From Polyporus tsugae (lineage: Eukaryota > Basidiomycota > Agaricomycetes > Polyporales > Polyporaceae), in the NCBI GenBank assembly GCA_024305745.1, contig JAHRBS010000004.1, positions 5,084,001 to 5,148,000 of the forward strand: a DNA stretch of 64,000 nucleotides. Direction: 5' to 3'. The translations under genes were made by a program, and so were the position numbers. The notes under the pieces were generated by a model, which was given only the letters and a program-made list of their open reading frames with translations, was not told the DNA's origin and searched no databases. Shown piece by piece: positions 23,926-35,874 of the stretch (within the stretch, counting starts at the first letter, position 1; each line of letters begins with the position of its first letter).

Positions 23926-24851
23926 ATGGGTCAACTGTTGGCCTTCAAGTGATGTAATTTTCTATATTTGAGTTAACTGATGTGTCCTAACGGGTAATTG
24001 ACCACTTTTAGGGAGGTGGAGCGCGTCTACGGCTCATGGCGCAACATCGTAGACTCGTACCTCCTTCAAGCCCACCTGTGTCGTAAGGGCCGATGCAGTG
24101 AACTGGTAAGTTTCAATAATCTTCAAATCTGCCCATATCACAATCCATAACAAGTTCTCATCGTCATAGATATCAACAGTGTCCCTCCGAGTCTGCAACA
24201 AGGTGCATACAGTCCTACGCTTGTTCCCCCTTCTCTATGTGATTGATACTCCAACATTTCTTTAGGTTTCGTTGTATTCAAACACATATTCACGTCTTCT
24301 GACATGACAGTGTCTTCAGGATCACGGTAGCCTGGCCAGTGACCTCTGGCGCATAGTATTGTCACTTGCCGCAAACCTGGCAATTGTCCTCCCAGATAGC
24401 ATCCCCGCCTCGCATAAATACCCCCGGTAAGTGTCATGGATTACACTGCAATATTCTTGAGCTGTGAGATATCAAACATAGCTGGTGGTCGCATTATCAG
24501 GTTTTCTCTCCCCAGTTCTACGACACATACCAGGTCACCTGTATGTTCAGTGGTGAGCCCATTTATTCATCAACGACTACTGAGGCTCTTCATGCACTAA
24601 TATAAGAGGCATTTTCCTCCCATCGGGTCGTCAAAACACCGCATTTTTGTTGAGTTTATCGCCAATTTTGGCTCTGGTTTGTGCTCCTAGTGACCTCTCT
24701 TCTTGAAAACTGATTTCTCTGTCTCTTAGAAGTATCTTACACCATTCACATTGTGTATGACATCTTCATGAGTGCCCCGCTCGGCATCATTGCGAAAGTT
24801 GGTGCATTTTCGGACTATGAGGGAGAAATTTTGCAGTTATCATTTTTGTAG
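23926..24851 (+). CDS. Unrecognised seven-exon gene
   Basis: Exons 23926-23948, 24012-24105, 24170-24202, 24320-24426 and 24482-24552 chain with correct phase from ATG 23926 through GT-AG introns. Two more exons (about 24610-24676 and 24730-24851, TAG at 24849) complete a frame containing KEVERVYGSWRNIVDSYLLQ, SDLWRIVLSLAANLAIVLP, YTIHIVYDIF and AKVGAFSDYEGEI. The join between exons five and six is one base out in the frame that fits exon seven, so either a small exon or alternative splice site is missed, or there is a frameshift. No family is recognised. One Leu/Ala-rich segment could be amphipathic but is too short to call a membrane span. Confidence 0.5.
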
Positions 24852-25573
24852 CATGTTATATATGATTATAAAGACACACATTGAAGGGTAGCAGTGCGAG
24901 CCAGGTACACCTTACAGAATGGCGATTGGGCCATATGAGCTTGAGTAATTGAGGTTTTTGTGTTGGGCACAAAGCACAATTTCACTAAGTCAAAATTCAC
25001 ATGGTCTGACCCGCCAAGAGGCCGCCCGAGCTGCCCAGCCTACGTGATTACAGGACAAAATTGACTCGGGTCGACAGTCATTGTATGTGACTCATTCACA
25101 CACATCCGAAGCTCGCAGCCTGCGTGGTCAACGATGCACTCTCAAACAGGCTTTCTGTTACTCCTGTCCTCCTTCTCCTCCTTTATGTATTCATATCGGG
25201 TCCACGGGGGAAGAAAACGCAATGAAGTTGCCAGTTAACCAGTTCCAGTCGCCATTCTCCACCTTTTCATAATATTTGTAGTCCTCGATGGCCCTACGAT
25301 GCTGCTGAATTGGAAGTCAGAATGTAGCGGGACAACAAAAGAAAGTGGAGGAAATGGGGGCGGCGGGCAACTAACAAACCGTCAGTGCGGTCTTGGCCTC
25401 GCACTCGAATGAAGTGCTTCAGAGGAAGCCGACATCAATGATGAAAGGAATGCCCCCCAGAAACTTGTTCGGAGGCCGATCTACAACAAAGGTGGTACCT
25501 TGAATTCTAGCAAGTTTGGCCTCAAGTGAGTTACAGGTGTGAGCTTAATTTGGTGGGCGACAAGTTAGAAAAG
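24852..25573. other. Intergenic, no feature seen
   Basis: AT-moderate DNA between convergent loci. Only short chance frames are present. Confidence 0.4.
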
Positions 25574-27337
25574 TTAGAAAAGTTCCTCCCAGAAGTTCGA
25601 ATGCGCACTCTCCTCGATGTTGAATTCATTCCGCAGAAACTGTTCCATACCCAAGGTTAAGCCGCGCCAGCGTGGCAGTTCTCTAGTTCTGATGGTAGAC
25701 CTGATATTGGTCGTACTTGCTCTCCGGTACAAGCTGCATGACAAGCACATGCCATCCATACAACACGGTGTTGTATGAATTCTTGATTCAAATTCCCACG
25801 GAGCCTTCTCGGAATACAATAACTAGCGAGGAGATGTAGTACGGCCCCTGTCACTTGCGATGCAAGGCTTCTTCACAGGCAATAAAACCCGCTGCAACAG
25901 GCCGTTCTTACGTTTCAAGTAATGCTTAGGAGCATCTAGACAGTACAAACATGAGAAGCAGCTCTCACCCGAACGCAACAGAGCCTTACTGATGGGCACA
26001 TCCATAAACTCGTCCTCATTGTAAGGCTCCACCTTGACACCGGTCTCTCCAGCAAAATGTTCCTTCTGCACACTGGAACTTGTTCCCAGCACACTCCTCT
26101 TGCCATTGATGGGTGGAAGTTCGAACTGTTTGATGAGAGGGGTTGCCACAAACCTGGGCGAAGGTCCCTCATGCGAAAGACAAGTATGTGTCAGGATGTT
26201 GGGCAAGGCCATAACCTGCTGGCACACCTGACACCTGCCTATCACCACCATAAGTCGGCGGTATGGAACACCGGAGCCATTGGTCATCGTGTGGAACACC
26301 TCGTGGACCTCGGCATCACAGGGGAGTGGCTCGGACTCGACACGACACATGATATTGTGGGGAGGAGGGGGAGACCAGATGCGGTCTGGGTCATTGATCA
26401 TGCCTGGCATCCCGTCTATAAGCAGGTTAGTACAGATGATAAATGAGCATGCTCAGGGGGACAGGCGTGCCTTCAAAGTGGAACTTGTACGGGAAGTAGT
26501 CTGGAGAAGGGGGAGATCGACGGGAAGCCCCATGTGCTAAAACATGACCCCCGCTGGACGCTGGAAGCTTCTGGGTGCATGTTTGATCACCTAGCACGGG
26601 AGCATCCTGAGATCAGTTGTATGCTATCAAGTAGAATGGAGGTCTGCATACTGCGGAGTGGAAAGCTTTGGAGCAGGATGCGCTCTGTTCCAAACAATGA
26701 CACACGACCATCGAAGAGCTCTGCGAGATTGACTGCAGGTAGTCAGGGTAAATCCCGATGAGAAGAGCAGATGACCACCGACTGAAATAGAGACAACCGC
26801 TCACGCCGTCAGGACATCCCAGGCACAGTTTTGACTGCATACTGCCGTGGGATGGGGTGATGAGACGAACAGAGCGAGCTTCACCACCAGGGCGAAGCGA
26901 GCAGAAGCAGTGGATGCAATCTGGCCAGACATGCTCCTTCGAGTACTTGTTGAGGTCTTCGATAGGGACCGGTTGTCCCGTCACAGTATGGCTGGGGCTG
27001 AAAACATAGCTAAGATATCTCAATGGTAGAGACATATTGGTCATACTTACTAGGGAGAGATAACCAATTTAGGCATCGGGTGATGCACGAAGGTCATGAG
27101 CGTGACGGCGGCCTGGAGCTCGGCTTTGAATGGATTGCATAGACAGGCACACTGCCACTCTGAAGAAGGCTCTTGCGTAATACTGCTTGAGCGGCTCAAC
27201 GACTGCAAGGTTTGGGGAGGCGAGGAAAGGGGTGATGAGAACGGCGAGGGATCCATAGGCATGGCACAGCAGAACTCAGTATTGGGAGTCGAGAGCATAG
27301 TCTCTGTCTCTGTATATATACATCTATGCTTTGACAA
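25574..27337 (-). pseudogene. Unrecognised multi-exon minus-strand locus with CxxC...HxC motif
   Basis: Reading the minus strand from 27337, an exon ending near 27053 (before GTAAGT) joins in phase to an exon at about 27000-26810 encoding TVTGQPVPIEDLNKYSKEH and CLGCPDG. The next clear block is the open frame 26410-25823 (195 codons), with CQVCQQVM...HTCL, a possible zinc site, and an acidic stretch EPYNEDEFMDVP. A last block near 25800-25574 ends EESAHSNFWEELF. Joins between the middle blocks fail, with stops in the needed frames, so the locus is probably decayed. No family is identified. Confidence 0.4.
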
Positions 27338-28141
27338 GCTGGATTTGGTAGTATTGTGCCTAGATGGTAGGGCACAAAACCTTTAATGAGTAAATTAGCG
27401 ACTAGTAAGCTACTAAGCCACTTGTGCGGTACCAGAGCCCTGTACGAAGTCCTGATCGTACTTGGCTGGTTGATCAAAGGACACAGGAGGTGGCCCGTAA
27501 TGACAGTGCGTTTAACCTTGCATATGTCGTGGGGATGCCCCAGTGCACGTGGCGGAGTGAGGCTCAGGAATCGAGGCGATGTGCTACTAGTACTTCGTGA
27601 CATGCTCAGGCTGGATGATATAGTCACGCTGGATGGCGACAGCTACCGCGTCGACCGCGCCTCGACGTGTCCGTGATCTGGGGCTTAAAGCTTAAAGGGG
27701 TGAGTGGACCAAGAACAGCCAACGAGCAACGTACAGATGGCATATGTACGGAGCACCTCAGGGTCTTTGAGGAAGTCGGAAATGTCTGTTTTCAGGCATG
27801 ACAAGACCTTGAGCCTGATGTCGAACCCGCACGTTGCGCGTGAATGACCGATAGAATTCAAATCCTAAAAAGGGAAATTTCGGCAGTGTGCTCAAGCACT
27901 TAGACTATCACATCTGAGAGGCTTCCTCTGAGTCTGACTCCCTCCACTGTCCAGTCTCCCCACCACTTTCGTGTCTGCCTGCTTCCCTTTAACAAAGCTC
28001 ACCGCAGTGTTAGCTATACTCACGACTCTCTCTGCCAGTGCTGGTACTTACTCCCAGGCCCGTCTCTCCATTTCTCTTCCATCGAAATAAGCCGCCGTGG
28101 CCAATCTCAACAGTCAAGACATCCAGCTAAATCATCGAAGA
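27338..28141. other. Intergenic, unresolved
   Basis: Overlapping open frames on both strands between 27386 and 27676 (for example plus-strand RLDDIVTLDGDSYRVD) may be a coding relic, but no start, splice chain or family supports a call. Confidence 0.3.
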
Positions 28142-28748
28142 ATGACTAATAGCAATAATATGCAGAAGACTGGGAGGAGGCAAAGAGGAGTGGATGCTGA
28201 ACTCTGGATGTGCAAAGCTGTGGCCTGCGGTAAGTCGCAGTTGCTAGGCCTGTGAGTTGCTCATTTTCGGAATCTCGACTCCAATGCAGCGGAGAGCAAG
28301 CAGTCAAGCATAGAAAGGAGACAGCGCACGAACGGTGCAAGTTGAGGTTGTGGGCAAGATCGAGGGTGCGGGCGTCGTATAAGGAGCAACAAGGTACGTC
28401 GTGTTCTTGTCGTGCATTCCGCAATGTTTGTACTATCAATGCTGTACCTTATGTTTCAGGCAACTACATCATATGCACAAGAGCTTGATTACATTCATGA
28501 CCGCCACCAAACCATTGCGGTATGTACATCTCATGACATCTGTGTCCCACTCACCGCTCACCTAGGAACTGCTTGATGCTGACAAGCATGTAGGCACCAG
28601 TGTTCCAAGCAGTGAGTTAGTCTATGCTTTCGTTTTGGCTATATACTCAAATCTCCAGCACCGACTCTATGAATTCTAGACAGGAGCTGCGGCAGGTGTT
28701 TGACTTGCAACCCAATCGTCTTCAAACACAACTCAGAGGGTAACAAAC
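28142..28748 (+). pseudogene. Unrecognised spliced gene with one TGA
   Basis: Five exons (28142-28229, 28290-28393, 28460-28519, 28566-28611, 28680-28748) chain with correct phase from ATG 28142. All introns have strong GT-AG ends (GTAAGT, GTACGT, GTATGT, GTGAGT). Exon two carries an in-frame TGA at 28343-28345, a CpG transition from CGA. The text includes AQELDYIHDRHQTIAELLD and a Cys-rich piece CGRCLTCNPIVF. The 3' end beyond 28748 was not found. The otherwise flawless chain suggests recent inactivation. No family is recognised. Confidence 0.45.
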
Positions 28749-29097
28749 GTGAGTATAGTAGACTGGTAGTAAAAATGTTCGTGATTCTTAAAATATCCGA
28801 GGACACAGCTTTGGATGGCATGTGTGGTTTCATGCATGTTGGTGTCCGGAGGCAGGGAGGACACAGCGTGTTGAGGGCTGGGCGATCCCTCCCCTGAGGG
28901 TACACTGCACATATTGAAGCATAGGTCTTTGTGGGCAATGAACATATACATTTATCTCTCATCGAGGACTCAAGCGGCCTTCATTGGTGTTGTTGTGTTC
29001 AGCTTGACGTGTCGCTATTCACGCTATGATAGTCTGAATATTTGTAACTACAGTACAATTTCTCATAACGCGTATGGTAAAATCCGCCATTTTCCTA

Positions 29098-29216
29098 TGC
29101 ATTATGAGCTGTTATGCATGATGGGATGGTCATTTGGGTGTGAAGCACCTATATGGGACCCACCCGATGCCATGCATTATGAGATAATATGCATTAGGAG
29201 AGTATGCATTATGAGA
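29098..29216 (+). repeat. Cluster of TGCATTATGAG words
   Basis: Five copies or one-to-two-base variants of TGCATTATGAG occur within about 120 bp (near 29098, 29115, 29173, 29190 and 29205). The local sequence is AT-rich and self-similar. It may be a degenerate minisatellite or part of a small element. Confidence 0.5.
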
Positions 29217-29321
29217 TATTGTACTGTACTGCGGCTGTTGTTACACCTATAGTCTGAAATTCCTCTTCACCGGGGTAACGACATGGGAATCTGCTAGTTA
29301 CTGTTAGGATAGGACTAGGTT

Positions 29322-30171
29322 ACAGGCTGTGATATAGTGGTTTGCAAAACAATAGTTGCCTCCGAAAAACACGATCAAGTCGGTTAGCTTGCCAATGCCA
29401 ATGCGAGCCCGAGAAGCTCAGGGCCTGGTTTCCTCGGGTCCCAAGTCCCCCCACAGCGCGACCCTCACGTGCACACGTGTGGGTGTCAACACTAGTACTG
29501 GCACTTACGAGGTGCGATGCAAGATTGGGGTCACACAGGGGGGGGAGGTGGGATAGATTTTGAAGGCCACAAAACTGCATCGAAACGACGATCAAGTATC
29601 TACCACAGCCCTGGCTGGTGTGCGTAAGTACGTCACCAACCGGCAGGATTCACATGAACCGGATTTTGCAGGACCTGGCCAGGTCCAAGGTGTGAATCAG
29701 TCGGATGGTAGCGTGTCCAATTGGAGGGGACCTTATGCGTTCAACGTTCATGGCCACATGGAGCCACAAACCAAACTATATTTCGCAGCTGCGCTAAATA
29801 GCAGACTTCACCGCGAGCCGATTTTTGAAAAGGGAGGTGTATGAAGAGGAGATAGGTTTTTGGCTTCATGTGGCAGTGGTATGCCGTGAACACAAAGGGC
29901 AGCAGGCACTCGCGCGGGTGGCACAATGAGCCTATACGTCATGGCCCTCACGCGACTGTACTAGTAATCCACCCAAAGCGGACACTGCAGACCCTCTCGG
30001 CCACAAATGGGGTGTGGTGCTGCGGAATGACGGGGTCGACCTCGGCATGGGTTGGGCCGTCGAGTGTTAACGTTACGGACTTGCATTGTCGGCGTCGGCA
30101 AGCTAACTAACCTGAGCGTGTTTGTTTCGGAGGCCACTATTGAAGTTTGCAAACCGCTGTAATCAGTCTGT
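29322..30171. mobile_element. Non-autonomous TIR element, about 850 bp
   Basis: About 90 bp at the left (ACAGGCTGTGATATAGTGG, TTTGCAAA, CCTCCGAAAAACACG, GGTTAGCTTGCC) reappears inverted at the right (GGCAAGCTAAC, CGTGTTTGTTTCGGAGG, TTTGCAAACC, CAGTCTGT), about 75 percent identical by eye with small gaps. The inside has no transposase. Ends starting CAG recall hAT elements, but no 8-bp target duplication was found, so the superfamily stays open. Confidence 0.6.
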
Positions 30172-31220
30172 CGCTGACTGACCCCAGACTCAAATTGTGG
30201 ACGAGGCTCGGAGCGACAGTTGCAATCTTGAGTGTTAGGTATGAGAGTTATAAGCTGGACGCCTGAGGGCGGGCAGTGGCACAAGGGACACTTTGTAGGA
30301 TCAATGCATGCGCATTGTGCACTCCGTTCGCCTTGTCCTCAATGTCAACATGTGATCCAAAATCTATCCCACCTTCGTGGCCTCGACCCGGCGATTTGGA
30401 GATCGACTTGCAGCTGACCTGGGCCTTATAGTTTCCGGGACGCAGCAACAGGAGGAAAGCATCGGTTTTCTAGTGTGGTTTGCCCTCCATGGGCAGTGTG
30501 TGGTGTCATCCGTAGATCGCTTGAAAAGTCCACTCAAGTTTGCCGACAAAGTCTTTTTCTAAAGCGCCGAAAAAGTGTTTGCACTGCTTTCGGCTTCCCC
30601 TCGGCGTCTTGTCCCCGCGTGGCCCATGATATCGAACCAATATCTGGTGTTCAGTATTGCTGAGGTTCTGCTGAACTCCTGGCCCGTCCTGATGTCTGGG
30701 GGAAATCTCAAAGTTGGCGACCCGGACATCTACGTCTCGGCGTATAGATCACTTAAAGAAATTTCTCCTGATTTTTTTCGCTTACCCCCCTAAGCGCACC
30801 ACAGTCGTTCCATGAAGATTCTACGTGGATTCCACGTAGGGCACCACTGGAGAACCACACTGGAAATCTAATGTTCCCAGTCGAGCTCACCACGCGCACC
30901 CTGACTTATCCCCGTCATCTGTGCCGAATCTCAATCAATATGGCCAGAGGTGGGATAGTGAATCAATATCCGGGAAGTCTTCTCTGAATTGCAGGCTTCC
31001 TTCCACCTCCACACCAGAAGCCTTGATTCAGTGACAGGACCCATCATGTACACCTGCGATCAATGTTATATATCTCACCCACCAAGCCGCCGAAGCTAGC
31101 CACTCGCCAGAGCCCTCTTCAGATCACTTCACCCCTCTTCCATCCGCCCCCACCCGCATTCGACTTTAATCTCCAGCATACTACCTCTCCCATTGCCCCT
31201 CACCGCTGTTCAACTTCATA
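30172..31220. other. Intergenic, no gene seen
   Basis: Only short frames. A CT-rich tract around 31100-31220 precedes the next pseudogene and could be its former promoter or 5' UTR. A small perfect palindrome CTACGTGGATTCCACGTAG lies near 30822. Confidence 0.35.
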
Positions 31221-33220
31221 ATGTCTACAGACCCAACCCAGCCTCCTCCATCCTTTGGTCAAAATTTCAACGAGTCAGTCTTGCTCAACAGGGTCTCGGA
31301 GTCCGACAGAACCCATGCTTCAATCCACCACCGCCCTCCTCCATTTGAACCCAATGGCCGGTCACCCTCTCAATCTTCCCATAGGAGGCATCTGGACACA
31401 ATGACCACAGCAGCGGCAGCTTCCCGTGAGTATCCCGATCATCCCTTTCACCTTCCCGGTTTATCCGTTTAATCTTACCTTAACCATATCGTCCAGAGAG
31501 CGACACTTCTCTATGGGGGTCTACGCAATTGAGGTGACTGATCTCAGCCACATTCCCTTGCCTACCGCCAGCAATGCTCTTCAAGTTCCGTCCACACAGA
31601 ACATACACACCTCCCAGACCCAATCATGGCAGGTCGCCCCTGCCATATCTCAGCCGCCGTTCCCGTCCCCATCCCCAAGCAAAAGACTGCGGGTAGCTGG
31701 CAGTGACATTTCACATGCTACCAACATAGATGTGAGGACGCTAACCACTGATGGCTCGTCTGTGTTCATGGGCCTCCCTATCAACACAGGCGACTCTATT
31801 GCTGGTACCAGTGTGGTCGGGGAGGCTTGGTCGACACTCAAGATCTGGGAGTAGCAGCAAGAGGAGCCTATATAGGCTCATCGAAGGAACATCCCCACTG
31901 CTGGCTCCCCATCTGTCACGGTCATCGCTTCGGTTTATCCTCCCCACCAAGAAATACATGAACGCCATCCCCAACCCCCGACACTGCCTTCGCCGGTGCA
32001 GATGGGTGAGCGCCCCCAACACAGTGCCTCCAGAGGAGTGGAGAGTCACCCCCAACAGTCCATCGCTGAGGGGCCAACTGTGACCATGCCCTCATTTCAA
32101 CGCACAATTTCATCCTTCGGGCGCCGACAGAGTCTTCCTCACGCTCCTGATCACCTCCTTGGGCAACCCATCCTCCGGTATCTGCCACATGCTGGTGACC
32201 TACCTGAACACCGCCGCCGCCACGGTTCAATCTCACCGAAGGCGCTTCCTGCGCCGCCGACAAACTTCTCCCAACCACCGGCGATGAGGGCCACGACAAG
32301 TTCTCGGGGTGCTCCCACCACCTTCCAGGACCAGAGCAGGCTGCCCATAGGTCACGCGAGCATAAGTCAGGAGGGGACTTCTAGCAGAATTCAAGGGTAG
32401 CAGAGCATTCCTCCTATGCTGGGGTGTGAGCAGGGTCCTGACCCCATCCTGCTGCCCCCACCGGGGCCGACAGACTACACGAAGGAGAAGTTGGCCTTCC
32501 TCCAGCCGTTCGGGATCTTCTATGATGCCCTAGCTTATTCGAGGAACCTCCACGGCTGGCACCACAAGATACTCAACAAGAGCCAAGAGATCACAATCAA
32601 GGTCCAGCAACAGCAGAGATACCTAAACGATCTCATGGCCGCTGTTGCCAGCCACCAACAACAACAGGAATGCTTCATTGCCACCGCTATCCAGCGGCAG
32701 CTTGCACCGATGCAGGAAGTGATTCACAGCCTCCACAAGCGCATAGATGACCTGGAGCACGTAGTCAAGCTCCAGTCCCAGTTGGACCACAGCCCGAGTT
32801 CATCAGGCACAGCGTCCAACCTGAAGACACTCAGAAAGGCTGCTAAAGCAAACCGTGTAGCGCCCATTGCGCCCCACTGCGCCCCACCTCGACCCTACCC
32901 TCCCACCTCCCATATCAAGTGCGATCTCCCTCGTGCCGGAGCACACATTATCAACTTTCGAGCATCCATACCCCAGGACAAGGTCTCCTGAGCAGGTCTA
33001 CTGTGAACTGTCCCTGTCGCAGCTTGAGGGTGGCCCTGGCTCGCCAGTTCCGTATCGACTATCATTGTCCGAAAGTTGCCTGGATCAGGCAACGGGGGAG
33101 AGAGACCACGCTAGTTTGGCAGAGGGAGTCGCTCGCTTGCACACAATCACTGGCATCGACACTGGCAGCCCAAAGGGGAGGGGGAGAGGTCACGAAAACC
33201 ATTGTAAACCACGTCATTAG
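31221..33220 (+). pseudogene. Long Pro/Ser-rich protein with coiled coil, broken by three TAG codons
   Basis: A first exon 31221-31425 (MSTDPTQPPPSF...) ends before GTGAGT. From 31498 one frame stays open to 32991 except for TAG at 31852, 31873 and 32398, each one transition from CAG. The N-terminal two thirds is Pro/Ser/His-rich. Residues encoded at about 32540-32790 form a Gln-rich coiled coil (VQQQQRYLNDLMAAVASHQQQQ, HSLHKRIDDLEHVVK). A C-terminal fragment continues in another frame to about 33220. The pattern resembles a gag-like or tail-fibre-type accessory protein of a mobile element, but no enzymatic domain is present. The first splice does not keep phase, so a frameshift is likely. 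Confidence 0.45.
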
Positions 33221-33997
33221 TGGCGAGGTTCGCTGGTCCTGACCGAGGAAGTACATATGGTCGAGCAAGATAGGGCGGGAGTATCTAGAAAATGGGTGAA
33301 CATGTTGAACGCGTTGGAGAGACTGAAATGAGTGTATGTGGTGCGTGTGGAGGTCCCAGTCATGTCTCTATGCTTTTTCTATGTTCTTCATACTCCCACC
33401 ATTCTGGGATGGGTATTGCAGTGGCCTTGGAGGCTAGTGCCCGGCATGTAATTGCAACAGCGCCGTCCTCTTACAGTATACCCTTTTGGTCTGTTGTCCG
33501 CCAACGCGTTGACGCCGGATGGTCGTTCCTTTCATCTCACTTTTTTCATACCTCAATTTCCTCCTTCTGTCTTCCCTAGTGTTCTTGTTAGAGATACATG
33601 GGTCCTGGCGGGAGGTAAACATCAGTTCCAAAAATAGAAGTATTATCTAGTTTTTCTTCGCGCATGTGCTCCTTCGCAACGCCGGATGTAGCAAGCGCTG
33701 TGCCAGTGTTACTTAGAATATCGGATTCCCCGCCTGGCTGGCTATAGTCATGGCTGCAAAAGGAGATTCTCGCCATTTTCCTGAGAATTCCTTTTTGGAA
33801 GCGGAGTCCGGCAGCCTTTCTCGCGTGCACTCGGGAACATGGTCAAGTGTATTGCGCAAGCAGTTCGCGACACCGAGTCCCAGGGGTTGATCCCGCGTGG
33901 AACAAACATACATTCGGTACGACAACAATAATACACTGCACGAGATACAGACGTTAAAGTACACGGGGCTTGAACACGTCGAGTACAGTCTAGCTCA
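33221..33997. other. Intergenic between convergent loci
   Basis: No supportable gene, RNA or repeat. Confidence 0.35.
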
Positions 33998-34794
33998 CTA
34001 AGCAAACACCTTGCTGCCGTTCTCCGCCGAAATGAGACTCTTCAACATAGCATCCATGTGGGAACGGTGGTTAGCGAGGCGGCCCTTGACCTCAAGAACA
34101 TTGCCGCAAAATTTCCAAAGAGCGGTCACTCCTGAGAAGCCAATGTGAAGAGTTTTGCCAAGGCCAACTCCGAGGCAACTCATGCCCTCATCAATACCGA
34201 CATGGACTTGAGTCTTTTTCTGTGGCACACATGAGCATTGACATTAGGTAGGTTGGAGTGGTGCGTGTTCACCTCAGAGAAGTCAAACAAGGTATCGTCA
34301 GACACCACATTGGTGCAGTATGGCGTGGCGCGGGCAATGCGGCCAATACGAGAGAAGACCATTAAAACGACTGAACGTGAGCGGCGTGTCAGCTACGTAT
34401 CATTTCCTACAAAATTTCATGGCTCACAGGTATCAGGCGAACACTTGGCCAAGATGAGGCGACCTGGAGCCTCTCGGGAGGTGTCTCCACTAAGCAAGGT
34501 GGCTGTGAACATCATGTCCTCCAATAAGAGGATCAACACCTCCCTATATGTTCCAAGAGATCAGATAGAGGGGAGATGATGCAGAGCTTTGGTGGACACT
34601 CACTTGTACAGGGTTGTCTGCCCAGTGCGCTGTTGCATGATGATCGCGACCAGGTTGAGCGGCGGGTTGTGGCTTACTACGGGAAGCGGGGGAAAGGAAG
34701 AAGGTGATAAAGTGCCAGAGTGCAAGCCCTGACACTTTAAAAGAGGTGGTACATGTGGGATAAAGGGCAAAAGTGTTGGCCAGTGAAGGTTCAT
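33998..34794 (-). CDS. Unrecognised four-exon gene, 208 aa
   Basis: Minus-strand exons 34794-34604, 34543-34428, 34370-34273 and 34219-33998 join through introns of 52-60 bp with GTGAGT, GTGAGC and GTGAAC donors. They give 627 coding bases, exactly 209 codons, without a stop until TAG at the end. The text is ordered throughout (NLVAIIMQQRTGQT, LILAKCSPDTFVLMVFSRIGR, SDDTLFDFSE, GLGKTLHIGFSGVTALWKFC). There is no signal peptide, and the moderately hydrophobic stretches are not clear membrane spans. The family is not recognised. ATG 34794 is the first in frame; M63 is an alternative. The flawless chain makes this one of the best supported genes here. Confidence 0.65.
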
Positions 34795-35374
34795 TGTGCC
34801 GGCGAGTCGTAATCCAAGACAAAGGATAGATAGACGCGCCTAGGAGTAAGAGGCACATGGCAAACGACCGCTTGTGCTCGGACAGGCATTACTGGAATTG
34901 GGCTCCGATGGCCCAGCATCCCTCTGTTATTCCTGCCCAGTGACAAGTCAGAGCAGATAGTACGGGCAATAATAATGCAAGTCACCCCACAAGAGCAGTC
35001 AACGTACAAACAACAGCATCGTTAGGCGGTGCTGGGATGTCGTGTGGAATTGTTCATATCTTCTAGCGGAATACAATGCTATAAGCAAAGTGCACAGGGG
35101 GCATAAACCACAAAGGAAAAAGACATACCGAGATGACGAATAGACTCCTTCGCCCTCTCAAGTAACTCCGAGATGGCCCACATGTCGAGATGCCTGCAGA
35201 TGAGCTTAGCACGAACGGAAGCGGTGGCCAGACATGATCTCAGCGCCGATCATATCTGCACCTCTTCTCCTTGGGCAGCCCTCGGCTAGCTCGGAAGCAG
35301 CAGGGGACGTCAGTTGGTCGAAGTGATCCAGACAATCCGGGCTGTTTTAGATAATGTTGGAGTGTGACCGACTC
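34795..35374. other. Upstream region of the 208-aa gene
   Basis: No gene or RNA seen; likely holds its promoter. No TATA word stands out. Confidence 0.3.
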
Positions 35375-35874
35375 TCAGTAATCGCTGCAAATGCTGACAA
35401 GATCAGACAGAACCTTCTCCACCAGATCATCGAGTTTGGTGATGAAACAAGCCACAGTGAGGAGTGGCAGGAGCTTCAAACAAAATTTGTGTCTCCTTGC
35501 TAGCCCTCCCCTGACAGAGATATTCAGCTGGCTATTGCGGGCAGCAGCCTTCACATGCTCCTCTTCCAAATGACTTCGTACCTGTGCTGCTGGGTTTGAT
35601 GAGAGGAACACATTGCAACACACACAGACTGGGATATAATGTATGCAGGAAACACCATGTCCTCCCGTCGTCCTCAGTCCCTCCAGGATAAACCGCATCT
35701 GCCAGTTGAATCTGCATCTGGTTGAATTGTTGCATCCTGGCTGCTGACAACATTCTCAGCATGCCCGTTACGATGGAGCTCTAAACATGCCATCGCCAAG
35801 TTGAGCAGATAGTCCCCGTCGATGCGGCACAGCGGGTAGTGTACCAGGGTGGTGTCGAGGGCTGCGCTTGACAA
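35375..35874 (-). pseudogene. Minus-strand remnant with C2H2-like finger
   Basis: Two overlapping frames make one product with a frameshift near 35690. The upstream part (35874-35680) reads LCRIDGDYLLNLAMACLEL; the downstream part (35698-35375) carries CVCCNVF...QVRSHLEEEH, a Cys2-His2-like site, followed by LNISVRGGLARRHKF. Proteins with a short YIPVC..C finger at the N-terminus are common in agaricomycete mobile or expanded gene families; that link is inference. No further domain remains. Confidence 0.4.
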
